Part shown: one piece after another, positions 46,428 through 56,843 of the stretch | Layout of the letters: each line of letters begins with the position of its first letter | Numbering within the stretch: position 1 is the stretch's first letter | Source of the DNA: Mariprofundus aestuarium | GTDB taxonomy: Bacteria; Pseudomonadota; Zetaproteobacteria; Mariprofundales; Mariprofundaceae | Direction of reading: 5' to 3' | Length of the DNA: 64,000 nucleotides | Assembly (NCBI RefSeq): GCF_002795805.1 | Contig: NZ_CP018799.1 | Location: forward strand, 1,357,001-1,421,000 | Notes under the pieces: model-generated | What the model was told of the DNA's origin: nothing | What the model saw: only the letters and a program-made list of their open reading frames with translations | Database searches by the model: none | Position numbers and translations under genes: made by a program

Positions 46428-46448
46428 ACCGCTGATTTACCCAGCGGT
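46428..46448 (-). terminator. Terminator-like hairpin upstream of the second amt
   Basis: ACCGCTG-(7 nt)-CAGCGGT followed on the minus strand by a T-rich stretch; a second hairpin (TTCCGTG/CACGGAA, 46448-46466) adjoins it. Likely partial termination after the unknown gene. Confidence 0.55.
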
Positions 46449-46506
46449 TCCGTGCAGACCACGGAATCGCCGCCAATGCCAACATAACATGCCCGCTTCA
46501 ATCACT

Positions 46507-47589
46507 TCATTTTCCCTGGTTAGCGTGGATAAGTTTTTCCAGTAACTGCTGCTGACCTGCCAGCATGCGTGAGTGCATCAACGGCTGCAGAATCTGCGAC
46601 TGCTTTTCAGCCTGCAGCAGCATCTCTTCAAAATCATTAATACTATCCTTCACATGTTCAAACGGTGTCTGCATCCGATTGAACAGTGACGGCATACCCT
46701 GCATATCACTGACGTCCAGCTCAGCCAAAATCACATCAAACAAGCGCCTTACACCCTTCAGTTTCGCATGCAATTTCCGACTCTCATTACCCTCTGAGGC
46801 CAGACGCAGTGCTATTGTTCCATTTTGCCTGACAAGCCTGTCCCAATCGGCTGCTGCTGGTGACTCCCGCTCGACTGCGGCCATTAAACCCATCAATTCC
46901 TGACACAGCTCTCTACCGGCATCATTCTCCGTAACAGAGTCATAGATATTCATAACACAGCTCATCAATCCCATCAGGTTACGCAGCGAATAGAGGGCAT
47001 GCCGAATCTCATGGCGCACATAATTCTCTGTTTGACTGGCCGGACAGATAACAAATTTCCCGGATGGAATCGGATATGCTTCAGTCGTCCCGCAGAGATA
47101 GAGGGCATCACCATACAGCCGTTGAGCAAAGATATCGTTGCCGATCATCTTCCTGACCTCCGGTATCTGTAACGGTTCGGCTGCAAAACGGATCGAATAG
47201 GAGACCGCAGGCTGCAGAAGATCCTCCTCTTCCCATGCGATCATATTGCTCAACAACTCCACTTCAGATGGAGCACCCGATTGTGGGCGAATCCAGATAC
47301 CCAGAAAATAGAAGTACTCCGAGGTCAGTGAGTCATCCTGCAGTGAGATAATGACCGTCACCGGCTGCCCTTTACGCGTAACATCGAATGCCATGATGTC
47401 CTCTTCCCAACTGATCTCTGCATCATGAATGACGAGCAGCGACAGCATGCTCATACAGTTACCGACAAACTCTTCGCGACTGATATCTTCCTTGTCGTAG
47501 CCCCAGACATGGCCGGAAACCGGCAGCTGGTTAGGCTCCAGAATGCGGTCATTTAATGAAAGTGCGTGCAGTAATAAAGATCTGCTCAC
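46507..47589 (-). CDS. Unrecognised 360-aa protein between two amt genes
   Basis: A soluble protein without transmembrane segments. It starts at GTG 47589 with AGGAGG 6 nt upstream. The N-terminal ~150 residues carry acidic/aromatic stretches (GHVWGYDKEDISREEFV, IISLQDDSLTSEYFYFLGIWI). The C-terminal ~200 are helical and probably coiled-coil (RHEIRHALYSLRNLMGLMSCV, FEEMLLQAEKQSQILQPLM). ALYSLRNLMGLMS near HEIRH looks like a dimerisation helix of a histidine-kinase type, but no ATPase domain is present. I do not recognise a family. Its place in a PII-Amt cluster suggests a nitrogen-status role (inference). Confidence 0.7.
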   Translation of the reverse strand: MSRSLLLHALSLNDRILEPNQLPVSGHVWGYDKEDISREEFVGNCMSMLSLLVIHDAEISWEEDIMAFDVTRKGQPVTVIISLQDDSLTSEYFYFLGIWIRPQSGAPSEVELLSNMIAWEEEDLLQPAVSYSIRFAAEPLQIPEVRKMIGNDIFAQRLYGDALYLCGTTEAYPIPSGKFVICPASQTENYVRHEIRHALYSLRNLMGLMSCVMNIYDSVTENDAGRELCQELMGLMAAVERESPAAADWDRLVRQNGTIALRLASEGNESRKLHAKLKGVRRLFDVILAELDVSDMQGMPSLFNRMQTPFEHVKDSINDFEEMLLQAEKQSQILQPLMHSRMLAGQQQLLEKLIHANQGK

Positions 47590-47738
47590 GTAAAACCTCC
47601 TGAAAAACAATAACCAGCACGTCCTGCACCGGTCTTTCAAAAATGAGAATCGGGAGCGGAAAAATCCGCTCCCAACTCATATGCGGAAGATGTACTTTCT
47701 CAGTAGCGGGTGATTATATATACACCTTCAGCAACTTG

Positions 47739-49019
47739 TTACGTTCTGGTCTGATTAAACTCAGGGTAAGCTTCAAGACCACACTCACCCACATCCAGAC
47801 CTTCATACTCCTCCTCTTCAGAGACACGAATACCCATCACCGCCTTCACGATCAACCATACAATCAGGCTTGTGGTGAACACCCAGGCGAAGATCACACC
47901 GATCCCCATCAGCTGTGCAGCCAGTGTTGCATCCGGATTGGAGAGGCATACCGCCAACAACCCCCAGATACCCACCACGCCATGCACTGAGATCGCACCA
48001 ACCGGGTCATCAATCTTGAATTTGGTATCAAGTGTAATGATTGAGACAACAACCAGTGCACCACCGATGGCACCAATAAGGGTAGCCAGCTCTGGTGAAG
48101 GTGTAAGCGGCTCTGCGGTAATAGACACCAGGCCAGCCAATGCACCATTAAGTGCCATGGTCAGGTCAGCCTTACCGAACCAGAGACGTGCCAGCAGCAA
48201 CGCTGCGATACAGCCACCAGCAGCAGCCATGTTGGTATTCACAAACACCATTGCTGTTGCATTGGCCTCGGCAATATCAGACACCTTGAGCTCGGAACCA
48301 CCGTTAAAGCCGAACCATCCCATCCAGAGGATGAAGGTACCAAGCGTAGCCATGGGTAGGTTAGCGCCTGGAATAGCGTTGATCGAGCCATCCTTGCCAT
48401 ATTTACCCTTACGAGCACCCAATAGCAGAACACCTGCAAGGGCTGCAGCTGCACCAGCCATGTGAACCACACCGGAGCCTGCGAAATCAAGGAAGCCAGC
48501 CTCATCAAGGAAACCGCCACCCCACTTCCACATACCCTGTGTTGGATAGATGATAGCGGTGAATACGATAGCGAAGGCAAAGAAGGCCCACAGCTTCATA
48601 CGTTCGGCAACAGCACCGGAAACGATCGACATCGCAGTAGCAACGAACACAACCTGGAAGAAGAAGTCCGACAGATTGGAGTAGTAAGGTGCATCTTCAC
48701 CACCAGCCAGTACTGCAGCTGCTTCATTGTCCCCACCGAGACCGAAACTGAAACCCGGAATCAGTGATGAGATTGAATCGCCATACATGATGTTGTAACC
48801 GACCAGCATGTACATCACACATGCGATCGAATAGAGCACGATATTCTTAGTCAGAATCTCGGCCGTGTTCTTTGAGCGGACAAGGCCAGCTTCCAACATT
48901 GAGAAGCCAGCGGCCATCCACATCACGAATGCGCCCATCACCAGGAAATAAAAGGTGTCGAGTGCGTATTTGGTCTGCAGGAGATCCCCTGCTAACTGAG
49001 TTGTTACAGTCGGTTCCAT
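47739..49019 (-). CDS. amtB: Ammonium transporter (Amt), glnK-linked copy
   Basis: A 426-residue Amt protein with 11 helices: GFSMLEAGLVRSKN, DFAGSGVVHMAG, GWFGFNGGSEL and ISVHGVVGIWGLLA (pore histidine). The C-terminal EEEEYEGLDVGECGLEAYPEF fits PII gating. It lies 13 bp after glnK, the normal glnK-amtB pairing. It differs considerably from the second Amt, so the two are not a recent duplication. Confidence 0.95.
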   Translation of the reverse strand: MEPTVTTQLAGDLLQTKYALDTFYFLVMGAFVMWMAAGFSMLEAGLVRSKNTAEILTKNIVLYSIACVMYMLVGYNIMYGDSISSLIPGFSFGLGGDNEAAAVLAGGEDAPYYSNLSDFFFQVVFVATAMSIVSGAVAERMKLWAFFAFAIVFTAIIYPTQGMWKWGGGFLDEAGFLDFAGSGVVHMAGAAAALAGVLLLGARKGKYGKDGSINAIPGANLPMATLGTFILWMGWFGFNGGSELKVSDIAEANATAMVFVNTNMAAAGGCIAALLLARLWFGKADLTMALNGALAGLVSITAEPLTPSPELATLIGAIGGALVVVSIITLDTKFKIDDPVGAISVHGVVGIWGLLAVCLSNPDATLAAQLMGIGVIFAWVFTTSLIVWLIVKAVMGIRVSEEEEYEGLDVGECGLEAYPEFNQTRT

Positions 49020-49032
49020 CTCTTACCTCCTA

Positions 49033-49386
<354 letters not shown>

Positions 49387-49418
49387 TTAAGTTTCTCTCT
49401 CAGGTAAACTTTGGGTTC

Positions 49419-49442
49419 GGGGGGCGGTTGCAGCCGTCCCCC
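49419..49442. other. GC-rich hairpin between porin and glnK
   Basis: A stem of about 9 bp with one mismatch (GGGGGACGG/CCGCCCCC) but no T-tract. It may stabilise the porin mRNA end and set its level above glnK. Confidence 0.5.
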
Positions 49443-49476
49443 TTCCACTTTCTAATCAGGGATAAGGATTAGAAAA

Positions 49477-50202
49477 TTAGTAAGCGAAGTTCACTCCAGC
49501 CACAAATTGGCTCGCGCCTTTTGGCTTGCCTGTATACGTTGGAATTGAAACCATCATTGATGGAGTCATGGTTACGGCTGCCCCAAGTTCCATATCTTTG
49601 CTCAGGGAGAGATCAACGTGGCCAAGCTCATTCTTCGTAGTAGGAAATGCAGTTGGATTGTTCAAATCATTTGATGGCAGATAAAATCCGAAGTTTGCAC
49701 CAAAGTCATAACCACCATATGACTGAGCCAGCCCCACATCGACATACGCATCTTTCTTCCAGCCACCCTTATTTGAATTTACCGCGTTATAATAGGTTAC
49801 AGATACGGGACCATAGCTCAAACCAGCATATAGCTCGCCTGTATTCCATGATGTTTGATTCTGATAAAGGTAGTATATATAACCAACAGAAACACCCACA
49901 CCCGCAATTTCGGTAGAGTAATCAACAGTAAAATCAAACTCGGTTGTATTATTACCATTTGGCGCATTTCCCAACGGAGCTGCAAACCAAACATTCGCTG
50001 AAAGACCAAAGTCAGTTTCGGCACCTAAATCACCCTGCACAGAGGCACTTGACGATGCCTGCATACCACGCCACATGTACTGGCTATATATCCCAATATC
50101 TCCTGAAATTGGCAAGTCTTCCGCCTGAGCCGTTGTTGCAGCCAGACCCGTTGTCATTAATCCAGCCATCATCATGGGTAGATATGTTTTCTTCAGTTCC
50201 AT
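49477..50202 (-). CDS. TorF-family putative outer-membrane porin
   Basis: A 241-residue beta-barrel candidate with a signal peptide cleaved near ATTAQAED, followed by alternating beta strands with Tyr/Trp (GDIGIYSQYMWRGMQAS, VDYSTEIAGVGVSVGYIYYLY) and a C-terminal FVAGVNFAY ending in aromatic Tyr, the usual barrel signal. The family often lies with amt genes. Ammonium or another small solute is the inferred cargo. Confidence 0.82.
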   Translation of the reverse strand: MELKKTYLPMMMAGLMTTGLAATTAQAEDLPISGDIGIYSQYMWRGMQASSSASVQGDLGAETDFGLSANVWFAAPLGNAPNGNNTTEFDFTVDYSTEIAGVGVSVGYIYYLYQNQTSWNTGELYAGLSYGPVSVTYYNAVNSNKGGWKKDAYVDVGLAQSYGGYDFGANFGFYLPSNDLNNPTAFPTTKNELGHVDLSLSKDMELGAAVTMTPSMMVSIPTYTGKPKGASQFVAGVNFAY

Positions 50203-50251
50203 ATTACTCTCCTTTGTTAAAAATGCAGATCAACCTGCTTATGCCATCTTT

Positions 50252-50268
50252 AAGCAGGCCCGATGCCA
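50252..50268 (-). promoter_or_regulatory. Sigma-54 promoter (-24/-12) of the porin-glnK-amt cluster
   Basis: On the minus strand TGGCATCGGGCCTGCTT matches TGGCACG-N4-TTGCW: GG and GC are at the required spacing with mismatches only at variable positions. It is ~50 bp upstream of the porin ATG, so RpoN/NtrC-type control by nitrogen starvation is expected. Confidence 0.7.
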
Positions 50269-50357
50269 AGACTCAAAAATATTGAAATTTGTTGTATTTA
50301 AAGGATTTATGGGCACCCACTCCACTTCAGCCCATGCGCTCATGCTTATATTTTAGG

Positions 50358-50386
50358 CTCAAATGCCTTATTGTTAGGCATTTGAG
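50358..50386. repeat. Perfect 11-bp inverted repeat
   Basis: CTCAAATGCCT pairs with AGGCATTTGAG over a 7-nt loop. It stands ~90 bp upstream of the sigma-54 site, and between two divergent genes. It could be an activator site or a hairpin. Confidence 0.5.
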
Positions 50387-50478
50387 GAAACTGACGCCTT
50401 ACCCCTAATCACGTGCAGGTGATTTAATTGGCCGTACCCGTTAGGATTTGCTGACTAACGAGAGTAAAAGGTAGGGAT

Positions 50479-51881
<1,403 letters not shown>

Positions 51882-51953
51882 TATCACCCGCTTAAGCTTG
51901 ATCAAAAGTGAGTGAACTTTGCTGGCAAAACGTATATGCTGCGCCGCCTTTAA

Positions 51954-53006
<1,053 letters not shown>

Positions 53007-53027
53007 GCGATATTCAACTCAAGATCA

Positions 53028-53055
53028 AAGGGAGCCTTATGGCTCCCTTTTTTTT
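53028..53055 (+). terminator. Intrinsic terminator of ilvC
   Basis: AAGGGAGCC and GGCTCCCTT pair around TTAT, followed by T residues to 53055. Confidence 0.92.
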
Positions 53056-53165
53056 GTTTCTATTGATATCCATCAGCCCTACGCCTTGTTAACGTGCAAT
53101 ATTTACACCTTCCATTATTAATTCATTATATTATTCTTCTCTAATTCTAACTGCAGGAGAAGATT

Positions 53166-53534
53166 ATGAAAAAGACCATGATGATTATTACAACAGCAGC
53201 AATTTCCAGCAGTGCCCTTGCCATCGGCGAGGCTGCTGCTGGAGCCGAATCCAAATGTAAGGCGTGCCACACCTTCGAACAGGGAGGCAGCAGCAAAGTC
53301 GGCCCTAACCTGTTCGGTATCATGGGTAAAAAAGCGGGCTCCTCTGAAGGTTTCAAATATGGAAGCTACCTCTCAGGTGCGGATTTTGTGTGGAATGAAG
53401 AGAGCATGAGGGCATGGATTGCTGATTCCAAAGGGGTGGCAAAAGCTGGCGGCGGTAAGAGCAAGATGAGCTCACAGAAAGTAACAGGTGCCAAGGCTGA
53501 TGAGGTCATCGCATTCCTGAGTGGCCTTAAATAA
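53166..53534 (+). CDS. Periplasmic monoheme cytochrome c
   Basis: A 122-residue protein with a signal peptide (cleavage near ALAIGEAAAG), a heme c motif CKACH (residues ~31-35), VGPNLFGIMGKKAGSSEGFKYGSYL like cytochrome c2-type, and a Met ligand candidate in KMSSQKV. Small electron carrier in the periplasm. CAGGAG precedes the ATG. No partner oxidase or reductase adjoins it. Confidence 0.88.
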   Translation: MKKTMMIITTAAISSSALAIGEAAAGAESKCKACHTFEQGGSSKVGPNLFGIMGKKAGSSEGFKYGSYLSGADFVWNEESMRAWIADSKGVAKAGGGKSKMSSQKVTGAKADEVIAFLSGLK

Positions 53535-53552
53535 CATTCAAGCTTACAATCT

Positions 53553-53578
53553 AAGGCGGCCTCAGTGCCGCCTTTTTT
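53553..53578 (+). terminator. Intrinsic terminator of the cytochrome gene
   Basis: AAGGCGGC and GCCGCCTT pair around CTCAGT, followed by T residues, 18 bp after the stop. Confidence 0.9.
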
Positions 53579-53817
53579 ATGCATATTTTGAATCAAGCCA
53601 CCATAGATCATTTAATCTTAAGTGAAGAACTTACAAGCAGAAATCATGTGGCCGGATATACTGTTGTCCCCCTCCAACAATAAAACTAACCTCTATTTTT
53701 GGACCACGCTTTGAGACTTAAGTTTTTTACCGTCAATGCGATAGATTAAAGGTTGGTCAACACACCTCCACTCCTGACAGTAGCAGAAGGGTCAGGAGCG
53801 ACAGGAGAGAGGGGAAG

Positions 53818-54594
53818 ATGGGAAAAGACTTATTCGGCAACGTACTGATTGACATGAAAGAACCCACCCTGCTCTACAAGCAGAAGGATCATGCCATCTA
53901 CTGGCTAGGGATCACTGACGATACAGCCTTCCGCTGCAATGCATACCTGATTGTCGATGGTGAAGAAGCGATCATTGTAGACCCCGGCTCCAGGAATCAT
54001 TTTGAGCAAGTAAAAAAACGTGTCGCCCAGATCATGGATCCTGAATCGATAACCGGCATGATTCTTTGCCATCAGGATCCGGATGTTGCCGCCTCCATGG
54101 TGGACTGGCTCGCATTGAATCCAAAAACCACCGTATTCACCTCGCCTCGAACAATGGTACTACTTCCCCACTACGGAGTAGGTCATTTCACTGCTTTTGA
54201 TATTGAGGAGAATCCTCGTTATGAACTCCCCTCCCGCCGGGTCCTGAGCTTTATCACTGCACCATTCCTTCACTCCCCTGCAGCATTTGTAACCTTTGAC
54301 GAAAGCGCCCACTTCCTTTTTTCAGGGGATATATGGGCAGCCCTGACAACCGAATGGGACCTCGTCACCAAGGACTTTGAACAACATGCTCTAAATATGG
54401 ACCTTTTCCATATCGACTACATGGCATCTAATGTGGCTACCAACGGCTTCGTCAATAAGATCGCCCATCTGGAGATCGATGCAATCCTGCCACAGCACGG
54501 TTCCATCATTATCAATGACGATGTTCCGGCAGCACTTAACTACCTGAGAACACTGCGCTGCGGCACCGATATTTCTTATCCAGAGTTGGGGTAA
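53818..54594 (+). CDS. Beta-lactamase-fold ODP-like (flavodiiron-related) protein
   Basis: A 258-residue MBL-fold protein with metal motifs ILCHQDPDVAAS (His, Asp, Asp), FSGDIW (Asp) and ILPQHGSII (His), which resemble the diiron ODP domain of flavodiiron proteins more than Zn hydrolases. There is no flavodoxin domain. It sits 6 bp upstream of a hybrid histidine kinase, so it may sense O2, NO or redox for that kinase (inference). GAGAGAGGGG stands upstream of the ATG. Confidence 0.85.
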   Translation: MGKDLFGNVLIDMKEPTLLYKQKDHAIYWLGITDDTAFRCNAYLIVDGEEAIIVDPGSRNHFEQVKKRVAQIMDPESITGMILCHQDPDVAASMVDWLALNPKTTVFTSPRTMVLLPHYGVGHFTAFDIEENPRYELPSRRVLSFITAPFLHSPAAFVTFDESAHFLFSGDIWAALTTEWDLVTKDFEQHALNMDLFHIDYMASNVATNGFVNKIAHLEIDAILPQHGSIIINDDVPAALNYLRTLRCGTDISYPELG

Positions 54595-54600
54595 GAGAGT

Positions 54601-56646
54601 ATGAGTTCAGACCTTGAGCAGGATAACAGCGCGCTTAAGCAACGGGTAAAGCTTCTCGAGCAAGCTCTTCAACAGTCAGCACGCATACGTCAGCAGTTCA
54701 ATGACGCGCAGCTTGCGCTCATGGAGAGTCGTGGCCGTTACTACGCCCTGATACAGCACGCCTTCGACGCCATCCTTATCATTGCAATAAACGGTGATAT
54801 CCGGGAGGCCAACCCGACAGCTTGTGAACTTTTCTCCATGTCTGATGAGGAACTGGCCAGCCTGAATATCGATCAGCTGATCCCAGGCCTCCAAGCCGAA
54901 ATTTCTACCAAGAAAAATGAGCACCCTATCCACGAATTCGAAGGCCGAAGGAAGGATGGTTCCACAGTTCCTCTTGAAATCACTGCTTGTGTCCTAGAAC
55001 TTGAAAGTAACCCCTGTTATGCAATCACTGCCCGCGACATTACTGAGAGAAAGCAGGCTGATGCGCTCAGGCAGCAGATTCAAGATGAACTTGAAGAACT
55101 AGTCGCCAAACGCACCAGCGAACTCACCAAGCTGAACGCAGCCGTCCAGCAGGCATCCGAAATCCTGATGATCACCTCTCCCGATGGTACGATCGAATAC
55201 CTGAACGATGCCTTTGAAAAAATCACCGGTATTACAAAGCTGGAGGCCGTAGGAGAAAAACCTTCAATTCTACGCAGTTCACATCACGATGACGCTTTCT
55301 TCGAAAAGATGTGGCAAACCATTACGATGGGTAACAGCTGGGAGGGGCGCATCATCAATAAGCGTAAGGATGGCAGCCTATTTCCTGCGCTCACCTCAAT
55401 CTCACCTGTATTTGATAGTTCATCTGATAAAATTACAGGTTATGTTTGCATCTCACAGGATATCTCCGAACAGGAACAGATGGAGCAGCAGATGCGTCAG
55501 TCCCAAAAGATGGAGGCAGTCGGCACGCTGACCAGCGGTATCGCCCATGAATTCAACAATATGCTGGCGGGCATTCTGGGCAACCTCTACCTGATCAAGA
55601 GGAAGGCCCCTCTAAATGAGAAAGCCACCGAACAACTTGCTGCAGCTGAGGAGCTTTCGCTGAAAGCTGCACAAATGATCAAACAGCTGCTTACTTTCGC
55701 CCACAAAGACTCTGCGAGCATGAAACCGGTTAACCTCTCCGTTTTACTCAAGGAGGCCTACAAGATCTCCAGAGTTGCGATTCCAGAAAGCACAACCCTT
55801 GAAGGATACTTCTCTCCTGAGAAGTTGACTGTACTTGGCGATACGACCCAGCTTCAGCAGATCCTGATCAACCTGCTTAAGAACGCACATGATGCATGTG
55901 GTGATAAGGCTCTTGTCACCGTTTCCCTTGCACCATTCAGTGCAGATGCATCCTTCAGGGAGCAACACCCGCACACCACTGCCTTGAACTTTGCTCAGCT
56001 GCAGGTAAGGGATAGTGGCTGCGGCATTCCAAAAGAGACCGTTGCGAAAATATTTGAGCCCTTTTATACCACCAAACTAGCAGGGCAAGGCACTGGCCTT
56101 GGCCTCTCAATGGTTTACGGATCTGTTCAGCAACACAACGGCATTATAGAGGTCGAAAGCAGCCCCGGAGCCACCTGCTTCAACATCTATTTTCCGCTGA
56201 TCCAGGAGGAGGAAGAGGCAAAAGCTGCTCGCGGAAGAGTGATTGAAGGCAAGCACGAAAAAATATTACATGTTGATGATGACAAGAGTATCCGGGATAT
56301 CACATATGAAATATTAAGCAGCCTGAACTATTCAGTGGTTGAAGCCTGTGATGGAGAGGAAGCGGTAAAGATATTCTTCGAGAGCCCTGATGCATTCTCG
56401 CTGGTGATTCTTGATATTGTAATGCCCAAGCTGGGTGGCGTGGAAGCTGCCAAGGCGATTCGAAAATTGAGACCTGACCTACCGCTACTTTTCATGACTG
56501 GCTACGGTGAACAGCAGGTCAACCCGGATGAGTTGAACATGCAATCAATTTCAGTGATCTCAAAACCATTCACTATTCCGGATCTTAGCATCGCCATTCA
56601 AAAGCTTCTGCCCCCCACTAATGCCTGCCGCATAACAAGGGAATAA
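54601..56646 (+). CDS. PAS hybrid sensor histidine kinase with receiver domain
   Basis: A 681-residue cytoplasmic protein (no transmembrane segment). N-terminal coiled coil (~1-40), PAS 1 (~45-150), coiled coil, PAS 2 (~180-290), HisKA with phospho-His in [12 protein letters not shown] (~313), HATPase_c (ILINLLKNAHDA, DSGCGIP, GTGLGLSMVYG), and a C-terminal receiver with phospho-Asp in LVILDIVMPK (~603) and Lys in ISKPF. Translation is coupled to the MBL-fold gene. Its output partner is not seen. Confidence 0.93.
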   Translation: MSSDLEQDNSALKQRVKLLEQALQQSARIRQQFNDAQLALMESRGRYYALIQHAFDAILIIAINGDIREANPTACELFSMSDEELASLNIDQLIPGLQAEISTKKNEHPIHEFEGRRKDGSTVPLEITACVLELESNPCYAITARDITERKQADALRQQIQDELEELVAKRTSELTKLNAAVQQASEILMITSPDGTIEYLNDAFEKITGITKLEAVGEKPSILRSSHHDDAFFEKMWQTITMGNSWEGRIINKRKDGSLFPALTSISPVFDSSSDKITGYVCISQDISEQEQMEQQMRQSQKMEAVGTLTSGIAHEFNNMLAGILGNLYLIKRKAPLNEKATEQLAAAEELSLKAAQMIKQLLTFAHKDSASMKPVNLSVLLKEAYKISRVAIPESTTLEGYFSPEKLTVLGDTTQLQQILINLLKNAHDACGDKALVTVSLAPFSADASFREQHPHTTALNFAQLQVRDSGCGIPKETVAKIFEPFYTTKLAGQGTGLGLSMVYGSVQQHNGIIEVESSPGATCFNIYFPLIQEEEEAKAARGRVIEGKHEKILHVDDDKSIRDITYEILSSLNYSVVEACDGEEAVKIFFESPDAFSLVILDIVMPKLGGVEAAKAIRKLRPDLPLLFMTGYGEQQVNPDELNMQSISVISKPFTIPDLSIAIQKLLPPTNACRITRE

Positions 56647-56843
56647 AGTAGCCCTAAATCACTAAGAATAAACCAAGAAAGCATTTTCATTCTTCTAGAT
56701 ATGGGGAAAAAACCATGCTTCGACTCCCACTTCTTAATCGTCTGATTGCTTCCATAAGGCTGATTAGGCCATCGCATTTCTGAGTGGCCTTAAGTAGCGA
56801 TCCAGTGAAGGTCGTGCAAACATCAAAGCAGGTTGATTTACGC

